A stretch of 64,000 nucleotides of DNA from Acidobacteriaceae bacterium TAA 166. GTDB lineage: Bacteria; Acidobacteriota; Terriglobia; Terriglobales; Acidobacteriaceae. The first letter of the stretch is position 1. Each line of letters opens with the position of its first letter. Positions 24,197 through 32,808 of this stretch are shown here, piece by piece. Made by a program: the position numbers and the translations under genes. The notes beneath the pieces were generated by a model that made no database searches, was not told where the DNA came from, and was given only the letters and a program-made list of their open reading frames with translations. The stretch covers positions 930,001 through 994,000 of the forward strand of contig ATWD01000002.1 of NCBI GenBank assembly GCA_000421065.1, in the 5' to 3' direction.

Positions 24197-25138
24197 TTGC
24201 AGACACTTCGATCGCTTCTTCCTCTCTCTGTTTTGGCCCTTTCCACGAGCCTTTGTATGGGCGCCCAGCTTTCGAGCGACGCCAAGGCCTCAATTCCACG
24301 CGACGTCCAGCAGGTGATCTCGGTCGACTATCGGGCGATGCAGAACTCGACCGCCGCGATGGAGCTAAAGGACCGGGTGCTGCCGCCTGAACTAAAGCGG
24401 CTGGAGAGCGCGCTGAAGACCTCGGGGCTGAAGGTGGACCAGGACGCCGATGTGCTCACCTTCGCGGCCTTCCGCGACGGATCGACCCAGCACATCGTGG
24501 GCGTGGCGCAGGGGCAGTTCCGCACCCGCGAGATTATGGCGAACTTCGTCAAGAACAAGATCAAGCCGGTGGTGGTGAGGAACAACAGTATCTATCCCAT
24601 GGGATCGAACGGTATGAGCGTGGTCTTCATGAACCAGACGACGATGGTCTTCGGGGAGAAGGACGCGGTGATGGCGGCGGTCGATGCCCGCGACGGCATG
24701 ACCCCGAACTTTCTTTCCAACGGAGAGATGACCGGCGAGATGCTGTCGGTCGAGGATAAGGCGGTATGGAGTCTTCTGGACCAGAAGGGCACCCAGACGA
24801 TGATGCGCTCGGTGCTGGGAGATGCGGCACAGCTGGCGGATTATGACACGGTCCGCAACCGCATGAAGAGCTCGCGCTACACCATGGACTTCCAGAACGG
24901 GGTCAAGTTCGATATGGCCGTGGTGATGAGCGACTCCATGACGGCGGCCACCTGCGCGACGCTACTCAAGGGAGTCTCGATCCTCAAGAAGACGCAGGGC
25001 AATCCTCTGGAGAAGACCGCGCTCGACCAGACGACGATCGACTCGAACGCGGGCACGTTGACGATCTCTTACTCCTCTTCGGACAGCCAGTTCGCCAGCC
25101 TGCTCTCGTCCTCGCTCTTTCAGCAGGTCGTGCGATAG
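24197..25138 (+). CDS. Secreted protein of unknown function
   Basis: A 313-residue product. The open frame is longer, but the TTG at 24197 has AGGAG 9 nt upstream and begins a good signal peptide (M-QTLRSLLPLSVLALSTSLC ending near GAQLS). The mature part is a mixed alpha/beta protein with repeats of Met/Val-rich strands (NSIYPMGSNGMSVVFMNQTT, FGEKDAVMAAVDARDGM). No catalytic motif is recognised. I believe similar proteins occur in Acidobacteriaceae but cannot verify it here. Confidence 0.75.
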   Translation: MQTLRSLLPLSVLALSTSLCMGAQLSSDAKASIPRDVQQVISVDYRAMQNSTAAMELKDRVLPPELKRLESALKTSGLKVDQDADVLTFAAFRDGSTQHIVGVAQGQFRTREIMANFVKNKIKPVVVRNNSIYPMGSNGMSVVFMNQTTMVFGEKDAVMAAVDARDGMTPNFLSNGEMTGEMLSVEDKAVWSLLDQKGTQTMMRSVLGDAAQLADYDTVRNRMKSSRYTMDFQNGVKFDMAVVMSDSMTAATCATLLKGVSILKKTQGNPLEKTALDQTTIDSNAGTLTISYSSSDSQFASLLSSSLFQQVVR

Positions 25139-25152
25139 AAAGCCTTGATAGG

Positions 25153-25181
25153 AAAGGGGCGCACCTCGCGGTCGCCTCTTT
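25153..25181. terminator. Bidirectional terminator between converging genes
   Basis: AAAGGGGCG pairs with CGCCTCTTT (one G-T pair) around an 11-nt loop, with TT after it. It lies between the secreted unknown and cheX and is shaped to serve both strands. Confidence 0.7.
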
Positions 25182-25188
25182 TATCTGC

Positions 25189-25638
25189 TTAGAAGATCAT
25201 CTGTACGCCGAAGACGTTGCCCTCGAAGCTATAGAAGCGTCCGAAGCCGTCGTTGGAGAGAGTGCCGATGCTCTCGGGATTCGAGATCATCGGCGGTGAG
25301 ATCGCGCAGGCGGCCGCTTCAGCCTCCAGCTTGGTCTTCCAGCCGCCTGCGATCATATTGCACAGCTCTCCCATCGCATCCTCCACCATAGGGTCGTTGG
25401 GATCGGAGACCGACCCCAGCAGGGCCTCCGCCGTAATCTGCGCGACCGGACGGCTGGCGAAGAGAACAAATTCACCGGCGATGGCGCCTGAAAACTGGAT
25501 GCGGGCAGAGACCGGCTGAGCCGGAGCGTTGGCGGACTCTGTCGGAGCGCAGCTTCTCGCCAGCATCATCTCGAAGACCTCCGAGACGGTCGAGTCCAGA
25601 CGCCCGATCCAGTCGAGATGATCGATCGTTAGGCTCAT
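25189..25638 (-). CDS. cheX: CheX-type chemotaxis phosphatase
   Basis: A 149-residue protein of the CheC/CheX/FliY phosphatase group, which dephosphorylates CheY-P. The signature Glu-x2-Asn lies in VEDAMGELCNMIAGGWKTKL (about residues 84-103), with the following proline in ISPPM. The fold-typical FSGAIAGEFVLFAS precedes it. It starts 2 nt after the stop of the receiver gene upstream, so substrate and phosphatase are co-expressed. Confidence 0.85.
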   Translation of the reverse strand: MSLTIDHLDWIGRLDSTVSEVFEMMLARSCAPTESANAPAQPVSARIQFSGAIAGEFVLFASRPVAQITAEALLGSVSDPNDPMVEDAMGELCNMIAGGWKTKLEAEAAACAISPPMISNPESIGTLSNDGFGRFYSFEGNVFGVQMIF

Positions 25639-25640
25639 CG

Positions 25641-26030
25641 CTAGACGGCCTCGAGCAGAGGCACGACGCGGGCCTTGACCTGCTCCGGAGTAAATGGTTT
25701 GCAGATGTAGCCTTTGGCTCCCGCGGCGATGGCGCGCAGAACGACCGGCTCGCTTCCTTCGGTGGTGATCATGACGACGGGAACTCCGGGGGCCAGGTTC
25801 TGGTCGCGCCGGGCTTCAAGGAACTGCAGTCCGTCCATCACCGGCATGTTAATGTCGCTGACGATGAGACGAAGCTTCTCCGGGCTTGCGGCATCGGCCT
25901 TCAGCGCCTCCAGCGCCTCTTCGCCGTTAGCGGCCTGCACTACCTCTGTCAGATCGATGCCGGACTGTTGAAGAGCCCGCTCGACCACCTTCCGCATCAC
26001 CGCCGAATCATCAATAATGAGCGCTCGCAC
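25641..26030 (-). CDS. CheY-like single-domain response regulator
   Basis: A 129-residue receiver without an output domain. The acidic pair is in ALIIDDSAVMRK, the phospho-acceptor Asp in LIVSDINMPVMDGL, Thr in VVMITTEGSEP and Lys in YICKPFTPEQVK. The GTG start has GGAGG just upstream. It is paired with cheX and divergent from the flagellar operon, which strongly suggests a motility role in signalling to the flagellar switch. Confidence 0.9.
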   Translation of the reverse strand: MRALIIDDSAVMRKVVERALQQSGIDLTEVVQAANGEEALEALKADAASPEKLRLIVSDINMPVMDGLQFLEARRDQNLAPGVPVVMITTEGSEPVVLRAIAAGAKGYICKPFTPEQVKARVVPLLEAV

Positions 26031-26133
26031 CTACCCTCCACACGTTTTGCGTTAACAGCTTTATCGACAAAACCGGAAAATGCTTGAGCGAAGGCAAAGC
26101 TTAGTTCGCTCTAACCGAAGTGGCGAGAACTTT

Positions 26134-26147
26134 GGCACGCTGCCTGC
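26134..26147 (+). promoter_or_regulatory. Candidate sigma-54 (-24/-12) promoter before flgF
   Basis: TGGCACGCTGCCTGCA contains GG (26134-26135) and GC (26146-26147) exactly 10 nt apart, with a TGGCAC -24 element close to consensus and CTGCA at -12. The predicted start point falls about 3 nt before the flgF ATG, which would leave almost no leader. Fit to spacing is good, but a single match could be chance. Confidence 0.4.
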
Positions 26148-26160
26148 ATAATCCTTCGGC

Positions 26161-26919
26161 ATGGACTCAGGACTCTATGCCGCATACACAGGTCTGATGG
26201 CCCGCACCCAGGCGCTCGATACCGCGGCCAACAACCTCTCGAACGCTGGAACCAACGGCTACCGCGCGCAGCGCGACTTCTTTCGCGGGGTTCTGGTGGA
26301 CAGCTTGTACCCGGGTTCGCCCGAGACCTCGCAGGTGGGCCAGACGGTGAACGACTTCGGGATCCTGGGCGGGAATGCCCTCGACATGGGCCAGGGACAG
26401 ATCGCCAACACCGGCAATCCACTCGATCTTGCGATCCAGGGCAGTGGCTTCTTCGCGATCAAGACAGCGCAGGGCGTACGCTACACACGCGATGGATCCT
26501 TCCAGAGGTCGCCCACGGGCGTGCTTCAGACCCCGCAGGGTGAGCCTGTGCTCGACGCCAACCAGCAGCCGATCACGATTCCCTCGGGCGAGGTTCATAT
26601 CTCCGACGACGGCAACGTCTCGGTGGCGATGCCGGATGGGACCCATGCCATCGCTGGAAAGATCGCCGTCTTCGACTTTGCCAACCGCTACGCGCTTACC
26701 GCGGAGGGCGCCAATCGCTTCACCGCCAATGGGGAAAAACCAGTCCCCGGCGGTGGAGTGATCGAGCAGGGCGCGATTGAAGGCGCCAATCAGGACGCCG
26801 TCCATGGATCGATGCAACTGGTGCTGGTCCAGCGCCAGGCCGAGATGATGCAGAAGGCGCTCAGCGCCTTCAACAACGACTTTGACAAGACCGCGACCGA
26901 AGAGCTGCCGCGCGTCTGA
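26161..26919 (+). CDS. flgF: Flagellar basal-body rod protein FlgF
   Basis: Proximal rod component, exported by the flagellar type III apparatus. The 252-residue product has the N-terminal rod/hook signature MDSGLYAAYTGLMARTQALD and AANNLSNAGTNGYRAQRDFF, the central LAIQGSGFFAIKTAQGVRYT and the C-terminal helix with MQLVLVQRQAEMMQKALSAF. It is the first gene of a six-gene operon. No Shine-Dalgarno is visible before the ATG. Confidence 0.92.
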   Translation: MDSGLYAAYTGLMARTQALDTAANNLSNAGTNGYRAQRDFFRGVLVDSLYPGSPETSQVGQTVNDFGILGGNALDMGQGQIANTGNPLDLAIQGSGFFAIKTAQGVRYTRDGSFQRSPTGVLQTPQGEPVLDANQQPITIPSGEVHISDDGNVSVAMPDGTHAIAGKIAVFDFANRYALTAEGANRFTANGEKPVPGGGVIEQGAIEGANQDAVHGSMQLVLVQRQAEMMQKALSAFNNDFDKTATEELPRV

Positions 26920-26942
26920 ACCCCAACTGAAGGAGACCTAAG

Positions 26943-27731
26943 ATGATTCGTGCTCTTTACACCGCCGCCAGCGGAATGAGTGCCCAGCAGGCCAATCTGG
27001 ACACCGTTGCCAACAACCTCGCCAACTCGGCTACGGCTGGTTTCCGCCGACGCCGCCTGCAGTTTGAGGACATGATCTACCAGAACATGATCACGCCGGG
27101 CTCGCCGCAGAGCCAGCAGACGACCTCGGCCGGGCTGCAGATCGGCCTGGGAACGCGCTCCTCGGCGACCGAGGTGGTGATGACGCAGGGCGACTACAAC
27201 CAGACCTCGAACACCTATGACCTTGCCATCCAGGGCAACGGATTCTTCCAGATCACACGGCCAGATGGAACCATTGCTTACACACGCGCGGGAAACTTTC
27301 ACCCGACCAACCAGGGCCAGTTGGTCACCGCCGACGGCGATCCTCTGATCCCATCGATCACTATTCCCCCGAACGCGCAGAACGTGACCATCTCGCAGTA
27401 CGGCGTGGTCTCTGGGACGATCCCCGGGCAGTCGGCGGCGGCGCAGTTCGGAACCATTCAGCTGGCCAATTTCGCTAACCCTGGCGGCCTGCTCTCGCTC
27501 GGCGGAAATCTGTTCGCGCAGACCGACGCCTCGGGCGTTCCTATCACGGACAATCCGGGCGGAAACACCGGCATAGGCACACTGCAGCAGGGCTACCTTG
27601 AGGGCTCGAACGTCGATGTGGTGACCGAGTTCGTGCAGATGATCCTGGCCCAGCGCGCCTATGAGAGCAACTCCAAGGTGGTGCACGTGGCCGATGACAT
27701 GTACTCCCAGATCAACGGCCTGGTCCGGTAA
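26943..27731 (+). CDS. flgG: Flagellar basal-body rod protein FlgG
   Basis: Distal rod protein, 262 residues. N-terminal MIRALYTAASGMSAQQANLD and VANNLANSATAGFRRRR, middle LAIQGNGFFQITRPDGTIAY, C-terminal VDVVTEFVQMILAQRAYESN. It lies 23 bp after flgF with GGAG 9 nt before the ATG. FlgF and FlgG side by side is the usual order. Confidence 0.95.
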   Translation: MIRALYTAASGMSAQQANLDTVANNLANSATAGFRRRRLQFEDMIYQNMITPGSPQSQQTTSAGLQIGLGTRSSATEVVMTQGDYNQTSNTYDLAIQGNGFFQITRPDGTIAYTRAGNFHPTNQGQLVTADGDPLIPSITIPPNAQNVTISQYGVVSGTIPGQSAAAQFGTIQLANFANPGGLLSLGGNLFAQTDASGVPITDNPGGNTGIGTLQQGYLEGSNVDVVTEFVQMILAQRAYESNSKVVHVADDMYSQINGLVR

Positions 27732-27742
27732 GAGGCTTCACG

Positions 27743-28237
27743 ATGAGAGCGTTCACCTTTTATCTGTTTCTGGCTATCAGCTTCGCAGTTGCAGTTGCGA
27801 GCGCACCGGCCGATCCGCTCTGCGCCCGCACCCCGGAGCTTGCGCTCCACGCGGGAGAGGCAGGACGTACGCGGGGTGAGGGCTATCGCGTTGCGGCGAT
27901 GCGATGGGACCCTCTGCTGAATCAGCGCTGGGCGACGATTGCCAACTGCTCGCACCCTGAGCGGCCCACCTTTACGCTACGCATCGCCGATGCGCAGACC
28001 TCGATGGCGCCGTGGGCCGGGGCGACTCCCTTCCCTGTCGTGCATGCGGGCGATCTGGTGCAGATGTGGAGTCAAGAACAGAACCTTCGCATCGAGGCCG
28101 CGGGCCGGGCCGAGGAGAGTGCGGCTATCGGAGGCAGGGTAAGGGTGCGGCTGCTGCACACGGGCTTCGACATGGCCGAGGAGCAGACGATGATCGGCAT
28201 CGTACGCGGTGCCGGAAACGTTGAGATTCTGCGATGA
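27743..28237 (+). CDS. flgA: FlgA-like P-ring assembly chaperone
   Basis: A 164-residue protein with a signal peptide (MRAFTFYLFLAISFAVAVAS) and a single SAF-type domain near the C-terminus (FPVVHAGDLVQMWSQEQNLR, GRVRVRLLHTGFDMAEEQT). FlgA helps FlgI assemble in the periplasm. It is shorter than the usual 210-230 residues, so some N-terminal region is missing or divergent. Position between flgG and flgH supports the call. Closely spaced, with GAGG before the ATG. Confidence 0.8.
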   Translation: MRAFTFYLFLAISFAVAVASAPADPLCARTPELALHAGEAGRTRGEGYRVAAMRWDPLLNQRWATIANCSHPERPTFTLRIADAQTSMAPWAGATPFPVVHAGDLVQMWSQEQNLRIEAAGRAEESAAIGGRVRVRLLHTGFDMAEEQTMIGIVRGAGNVEILR

Positions 28238-28271
28238 GTTTGTTATTGGAGCGAGAGGAGAGGGACGAGAG

Positions 28272-28991
28272 ATGAGATACGAGAGCTTTGCAGTCAAGGT
28301 GTTCCTCTTCGTCATGACCATGCTTCCTACGGCCTTCGCTGCGGATGCCAAGCCGCTGCAGAAGCCAAAGGCCAATGTAGCCGAAGCTTCGCTGCAATCG
28401 TACCTTGAACGGGTGCGGGCGGAGAACGCGGTTCCGCAGGGCACGGAGGGCTCGATCTGGGCCGACAATGGCCGTCTGGCGCGCATGATGGCCGATGTGC
28501 GCGCGATGCGGCCGAACGATCTGATCTCGGTGGTGGTCTCGGAGAACCTGGCGGCTTCGACCGACGGCACGGTGAAGAACTCGCGCGCCTCGAATGCAAG
28601 CTCGCAGATCTCGAGCCTCTTCGGCGTTCTGCATGCGGGCAATGCGCTGCAAAATCTCGTTAATCTGAACTCGTCCTCGGGTCTGAATGCGCAGGGCACG
28701 AGCGCGACCAACTCGAGCCTGAGCACGATCCTTGGCGGCCATGTGGTAGAAGTGCTGCCGAACGGGATGCTGGTGATCGAGGCGGCGCGGCAGGTGGAGT
28801 TCAGCGAACAGACCCAGACGATCGTGCTGCACGGCGTGGTGCGGCCCGAGGACATCTCGCAGCAGAACCAGATTCTTTCGACCGCCATCTCCAGCCTCTA
28901 TCTCGAGGTTCGCGGCAAGGGCATCGTCACCGACTATACGCACCGGCCCAACGCTCTGGTCCGTCTGCTGCAACGCATCTTGATCTTCTAG
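28272..28991 (+). CDS. flgH: Flagellar L-ring protein FlgH
   Basis: Forms the outer-membrane ring around the rod. The 239-residue product has a signal peptide (MRYESFAVKVFLFVMTMLPT, then AFAAD) and the family core GSIWADNGRLARMMADVRAM, NDLISVVVSENLAAS and PNGMLVIEAARQVEFSEQTQ, LHGVVRPEDIS. The ATG at 28272 follows GGAGAGGGA. The usual lipobox cysteine is absent, so it is probably not lipidated. Confidence 0.92.
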   Translation: MRYESFAVKVFLFVMTMLPTAFAADAKPLQKPKANVAEASLQSYLERVRAENAVPQGTEGSIWADNGRLARMMADVRAMRPNDLISVVVSENLAASTDGTVKNSRASNASSQISSLFGVLHAGNALQNLVNLNSSSGLNAQGTSATNSSLSTILGGHVVEVLPNGMLVIEAARQVEFSEQTQTIVLHGVVRPEDISQQNQILSTAISSLYLEVRGKGIVTDYTHRPNALVRLLQRILIF

Positions 28992-29014
28992 CTGTTCGGG
29001 ATCTTTGGAGAAAC

Positions 29015-30166
29015 ATGATTACGATGAGACTCTGCGCACCGTTTACGGCTCGAAAGGCGCTGCCCTGGCTCTGCTGCTGTGCTCTGCTTTCAGGATTGCA
29101 GGCCGTCGCGCTGGATTCGCCCGCTCCGCAGAGGCTGGCGCGGGTGAAAGATATCGCCTCGATCGAGGGCATTCGCGACAACCAGCTGGTGGGTTATGGG
29201 ATCGTCGTCGGTCTGCAGGGAACGGGCGATAGCCAGCAGACCACCTTCCCTACGCAGACGTTGTCCTCGACGTTGCTGCGCATGGGAGTGAGCGTACCGG
29301 CGAGTGCGATCCGCGTGCAGAACCTGGCGGCGGTCTTCGTCTCGGCGACGCTGCCACCCTTCTCCCGCTCGGGGACCAAGCTGGATATCACCGTCTCCTC
29401 CGCCGGCGACGCGCATAGCCTTGAGGGCGGCTTGTTGCTGATGACTCCGCTCTATGGAGCGGACGGCAAGATCTATGCGCAGGCGCAGGGGCCGCTGGTG
29501 GTGGGTGGGTATTCCATCAGCGTCAACGGAAATACGCGGCAGATGAATCATCCGAATACGGCGCGGGTTCCCTTCGGAGCCATCGTCGAGCGCGCGGTTC
29601 CGCTCGATATCGGAGACAAGAATCAGTTTTCGCTGCTGCTGAACGACGCGGACTTTCGCACTGCCGAGGCAGTCTCGGATGCAATCAACCTCACATTGAA
29701 TCGCACCACAGCACATCCTGTCGATAGCCGCAGAATCGTCTTGACGGCAAGGCCGGGGGAGGAGATTCCGGCGTTTCTCGCCGAGGTGGAATCGATCAAC
29801 GTTCCGATCTATCCGCGAGCCAAGGTGATCGTGAATGAGCGCACGGGAACGGTCGTGATTGGAGGGACGGTGGTTCTGCAGCCGGTCTCGATTCTGCATG
29901 GAGGACTTGCGGTCAATGTGGTCAGCGAGTTCCAGGTCTCGCAGCCGGGGACGTTTTCGAGCGGCGGCACGACCAAAGTGGTGCAGCAGACCTCGGTGGA
30001 CGCGCAGGACAAGCCTGTGAACCGCATCGAGTTGAAGCAGGGCGCGACGGTCGATGACCTGGTGAGAAGTTTGCAGACCATCGGCGCTTCGGCGCGAGAT
30101 GTGATCTCGATCCTGCAGGCGATGAAGTCCGCTGGCGCTCTTGAGGCGGAGATTGAGGTTCTCTGA
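29015..30166 (+). CDS. flgI: Flagellar P-ring protein FlgI
   Basis: Periplasmic ring around the rod, 383 residues with an N-terminal signal (WLCCCALLSGLQAVALDSPA). Conserved blocks: VKDIASIEGIRDNQLVGYGI, VVGLQGTGDSQQTTFPTQTL, FSRSGTKLDITVSSAGDAHS, LEGGLLLMTPLYGADGKIYA, and the C-terminal LKQGATVDDLVRSLQTIGAS. The last A of its frame is shared with the start of flgJ (TGATG). Confidence 0.95.
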   Translation: MITMRLCAPFTARKALPWLCCCALLSGLQAVALDSPAPQRLARVKDIASIEGIRDNQLVGYGIVVGLQGTGDSQQTTFPTQTLSSTLLRMGVSVPASAIRVQNLAAVFVSATLPPFSRSGTKLDITVSSAGDAHSLEGGLLLMTPLYGADGKIYAQAQGPLVVGGYSISVNGNTRQMNHPNTARVPFGAIVERAVPLDIGDKNQFSLLLNDADFRTAEAVSDAINLTLNRTTAHPVDSRRIVLTARPGEEIPAFLAEVESINVPIYPRAKVIVNERTGTVVIGGTVVLQPVSILHGGLAVNVVSEFQVSQPGTFSSGGTTKVVQQTSVDAQDKPVNRIELKQGATVDDLVRSLQTIGASARDVISILQAMKSAGALEAEIEVL

Positions 30167-30504
30167 TGAATATCACTGGAGTTTCGCAGCATGCGGCGAG
30201 TGAGATTGCCTCCACTTCCACGGGCGAGGATGCACGGCAGAAGGCCAAGCTTGTGGATGCGGCCCAGCAGTTCGAGGGCATGATGCTTCAGGAGATGCTG
30301 AAGCCCCTGCGGGTGGGCGGCAACGATGACTGGAGCGGGGATAAGAGTACGGACGACGAGCCGGGAGGAGGGTCGGATACGATCAGCAGCTTCGGCGTCG
30401 AGGCTGTGTCGAAGGCGATCTCGAAGAGTGGAGGATTGGGCATCGCCAAGCAGATCATTCAACAGGTAACCGCGGAGCATGATCGGATGACGGCCAAGAC
30501 TTAG
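30166..30504 (+). CDS. flgJ: FlgJ-like rod-binding protein, no muramidase domain
   Basis: A 112-residue protein matching the N-terminal rod-cap domain of FlgJ: KLVDAAQQFEGMMLQEMLKP (residues 29-48) and FGVEAVSKAISKSGGLGIAK. The peptidoglycan hydrolase half found in enterobacterial FlgJ is lacking, so a separate enzyme must open the wall, as in many other phyla. It overlaps flgI and ends the operon. Confidence 0.88.
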   Translation: MNITGVSQHAASEIASTSTGEDARQKAKLVDAAQQFEGMMLQEMLKPLRVGGNDDWSGDKSTDDEPGGGSDTISSFGVEAVSKAISKSGGLGIAKQIIQQVTAEHDRMTAKT

Positions 30505-30512
30505 AAAGATGA

Positions 30513-30550
30513 TGGCCTGCCGGACGGGCCCACTGCGCTGCAGCGCTTGT
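30513..30550 (+). repeat. Short derivative of the dispersed palindromic element
   Basis: GATGGCCTGCCGGACGGGCC, then CACTGCGCTGCAGCGCTT: the left end of copy A joined directly to a right end like its CAGCAGCGC. It looks like an internally deleted copy, just after the flagellar operon. Confidence 0.5.
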
Positions 30551-30562
30551 CCTTAAAATGAA

Positions 30563-30590
30563 GCGGCCGTTGGAGTGAATCCGCGGCCGC
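30563..30590 (-). terminator. Hairpin downstream of the inositol-phosphate synthase gene
   Basis: GCGGCCG (30563-30569) pairs with CGGCCGC (30584-30590) around 14 nt. Read on the minus strand it is followed by TTCATTTT. It may also end flagellar transcription from the other side. Confidence 0.5.
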
Positions 30591-30611
30591 CTCTTCCCTG
30601 CTTCTGCTGGT

Positions 30612-31955
30612 TTACTCTCCGTAGTAGTCGAGGCCCAGGTGGGTGATCAGGCTCTCGCCCATGATGTGGCGCAGCGTGTTCTTGAGCTTCATGTTCTGGA
30701 TGAAGAGATCGTGTTCCGGGTAGACGCCGGGGGCCGAGTCGGGATCCTTGAAATAGAAGCTTAGCCACTCCTGGATGCCGAGTCCGCGCAAGGACGGTGT
30801 GCGTGCGGCGAGATCCATGAAGAGGATGAGGTCGAGCGCGAGCGGTGCGGCGAGGATGGAGTCGCGGCAGAGGAAGTCGACCTTGAGCTGCATCGGGTAG
30901 CCGAGCCAGCCGAAGATATCGATGTTGTCCCAGCCCTCTTTGTTGTCGCCGCGCGGAGGATAGTAGTTGATCCGAACCTTGTGGTAGAGGTCCTTGTAGA
31001 GCGCGGGGTGAAGCTCGGGCTGGAAGATGTGCTCGAGAACGCCGAGCTTCGAGACCTCCTTGGTCTTGAAGGAGTCAGGATCGTCGAGGACTTCTCCGTC
31101 GCGGTTGCCGAGGATGTTGGTCGAGTACCATCCGGAGACTCCGAGGTTGCGGACTTTGAACGCCGGGGCGAGGACTGTCTTGATGAAGGTCTGGCCGGTC
31201 TTGAAGTCCTTGCCGCAGATGGGAGCGTTCATCTTCTTCGAGAGCTCCTGCAGGGCGGGGATATCGACGGTCAGGTTGGGCGCGCCGTTGGCGAAAGGGA
31301 TGCCTTCTTTGAGCGCGGCCCAGGCGTAGAGCATGGAGGGCGTGATCGCCGGATCGTCTTCGACGAGCCCTTTCTCGAAGGCTGCAAGCGTCTGGTGGAC
31401 GGGAGCCTGCTCCATGTAAATCTCGGTCGAGCCACACCAGATCATCACCTGGCGGTCGGTCCTGGTCTTGAACTCGGCGATGTCGTTGCGGATCTGATTG
31501 GCGAGATCGCACTTGTTCTTTCCGGTCTTGACCTTCTTGCCTTCGAGCCGCTTGACGTAGTGCTGGTTGAAGGCGGCGGGCATGGGCTCGATGGACTCGA
31601 GGAAGGGACGGATCGTCTGAAGCTGCTCGTTATCGAGCACCTGAGCGATCTTGGCCGCGTCGTAGAGATTGCCGCCGAAGATGTCCCAACCGGTGAAGAC
31701 GAGGTCGTCGAGCGAGGCGAGAGGAGCGAAGTCCTTGATGAGCGGGCTGCGCGCGTCGGTGCGCTTTCCGAGACGGATGGTTCCCATCTGCGAGGTGGAG
31801 CCGATGGGAAGGGCGAGTCCGCGACGGATCGCCTCGACGCCGGCGATCAGAGTCGTTGCGACGGCTCCCATGCCGGGGATCATGACACCTAGTTTTCCTT
31901 GAGCAGGCTTGATGCTGGATGCCGCTTCGTTTTGCGCGGCCTGGGGTGTAGACAT
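30612..31955 (-). CDS. ino1: Inositol-3-phosphate synthase
   Basis: Converts glucose-6-phosphate to myo-inositol-1-phosphate with NAD. The 447-residue product has the NAD-binding start KLGVMIPGMGAVATTLIAGV, the segments FTGWDIFGGNLYDAAKIAQV and ICGKDFKTGQTFIKTVLAPA, and VSGWYSTNILGNRDGEVLDD, all typical of the family. Inositol in bacteria feeds phosphatidylinositol or compatible solutes. No partner gene for either is adjacent. Confidence 0.93.
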   Translation of the reverse strand: MSTPQAAQNEAASSIKPAQGKLGVMIPGMGAVATTLIAGVEAIRRGLALPIGSTSQMGTIRLGKRTDARSPLIKDFAPLASLDDLVFTGWDIFGGNLYDAAKIAQVLDNEQLQTIRPFLESIEPMPAAFNQHYVKRLEGKKVKTGKNKCDLANQIRNDIAEFKTRTDRQVMIWCGSTEIYMEQAPVHQTLAAFEKGLVEDDPAITPSMLYAWAALKEGIPFANGAPNLTVDIPALQELSKKMNAPICGKDFKTGQTFIKTVLAPAFKVRNLGVSGWYSTNILGNRDGEVLDDPDSFKTKEVSKLGVLEHIFQPELHPALYKDLYHKVRINYYPPRGDNKEGWDNIDIFGWLGYPMQLKVDFLCRDSILAAPLALDLILFMDLAARTPSLRGLGIQEWLSFYFKDPDSAPGVYPEHDLFIQNMKLKNTLRHIMGESLITHLGLDYYGE

Positions 31956-32099
31956 TTGCTTGGAGATACCCTTCTTCTATTGCGATTTTCCGTTCACCCG
32001 GAAGTGTCAGTATCGCGCACTGAAGAGGGGGGACGCAAATAAAACCCAGTGTTTATAAGGCTTTAACGCTAACTCTGCACCGCTGATCCTTCGTCGAAT

Positions 32100-32738
32100 T
32101 CAGACCTCTTCGACGCGAACCCGGTTGCGCCAGTGAGTCCAGACGAACCAGACAATCCCGATCAGCAGAACCACCTCTACAGCGAGATGGAAGCGGTGGA
32201 AGATCTCCTTGAAGCGTGGGTCCGAGTCCCAGCGGTCGCCGAGCTTCATGCCTACGTAAGCGAGCACGTAGCACCAGGGCCACGAGCCGATGAAGGTGTA
32301 GGCATGGAAGCGGAGCTGCGGCATACGAGCGATGCCGGCCGGAAGCGCGATGAAGGTGCGGACGACCGGGAGCAGGCGCGCGATGAGGACGGTGATCCCG
32401 CCGAAGCGCTGGAAGTAGTGCTCGGTACGGTCGAGGTCGTGGCGATTGAGAAGAATGTAGCGGCCAAAGCGCTCGATGGCAGGACGGCCGCCGACAGCGC
32501 CGAGCCAATAGGCCGGGATGGAGCCCAGGTTGCACCCGATGGCTCCGGCGGTCGCGACGAGCAGGAGCTTGAGCTGGCCGGTATGCACGAGGTAGCCGGC
32601 GAAGGGCATGATGATCTCGGACGGCAGAGGGATGCAGGCCGACTCGATGCCCATTAATAGAGCGATCCCGGCGTAGCCCCCGGCGGAGATCACCGAGATG
32701 ATGAATCCGGCGAGGAAGGTAATGATCTTCTCAGACAT
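32100..32738 (-). CDS. DedA-family membrane protein
   Basis: A 212-residue protein with about five membrane segments. The DedA/SNARE-associated signature is seen in GIESACIPLPSEIIMPFAGY, FGRYILLNRHDLDRTEHYF and ARLLPVVRTFIALPAGIARM. Members act in undecaprenyl-phosphate or phospholipid recycling. I placed the start at 32738 (MSEKIITFLAGFI) because the upstream part of the open frame is unlike the family. It is divergent from hemQ, with 70 bp between. Confidence 0.9.
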   Translation of the reverse strand: MSEKIITFLAGFIISVISAGGYAGIALLMGIESACIPLPSEIIMPFAGYLVHTGQLKLLLVATAGAIGCNLGSIPAYWLGAVGGRPAIERFGRYILLNRHDLDRTEHYFQRFGGITVLIARLLPVVRTFIALPAGIARMPQLRFHAYTFIGSWPWCYVLAYVGMKLGDRWDSDPRFKEIFHRFHLAVEVVLLIGIVWFVWTHWRNRVRVEEV

Positions 32739-32808
32739 GCAGCTTCGAGTATAGCGGCCAAGCGAAGCATCGCTTGAATGCGTTAATATGAATTGTTCAG
32801 GAGAAACC

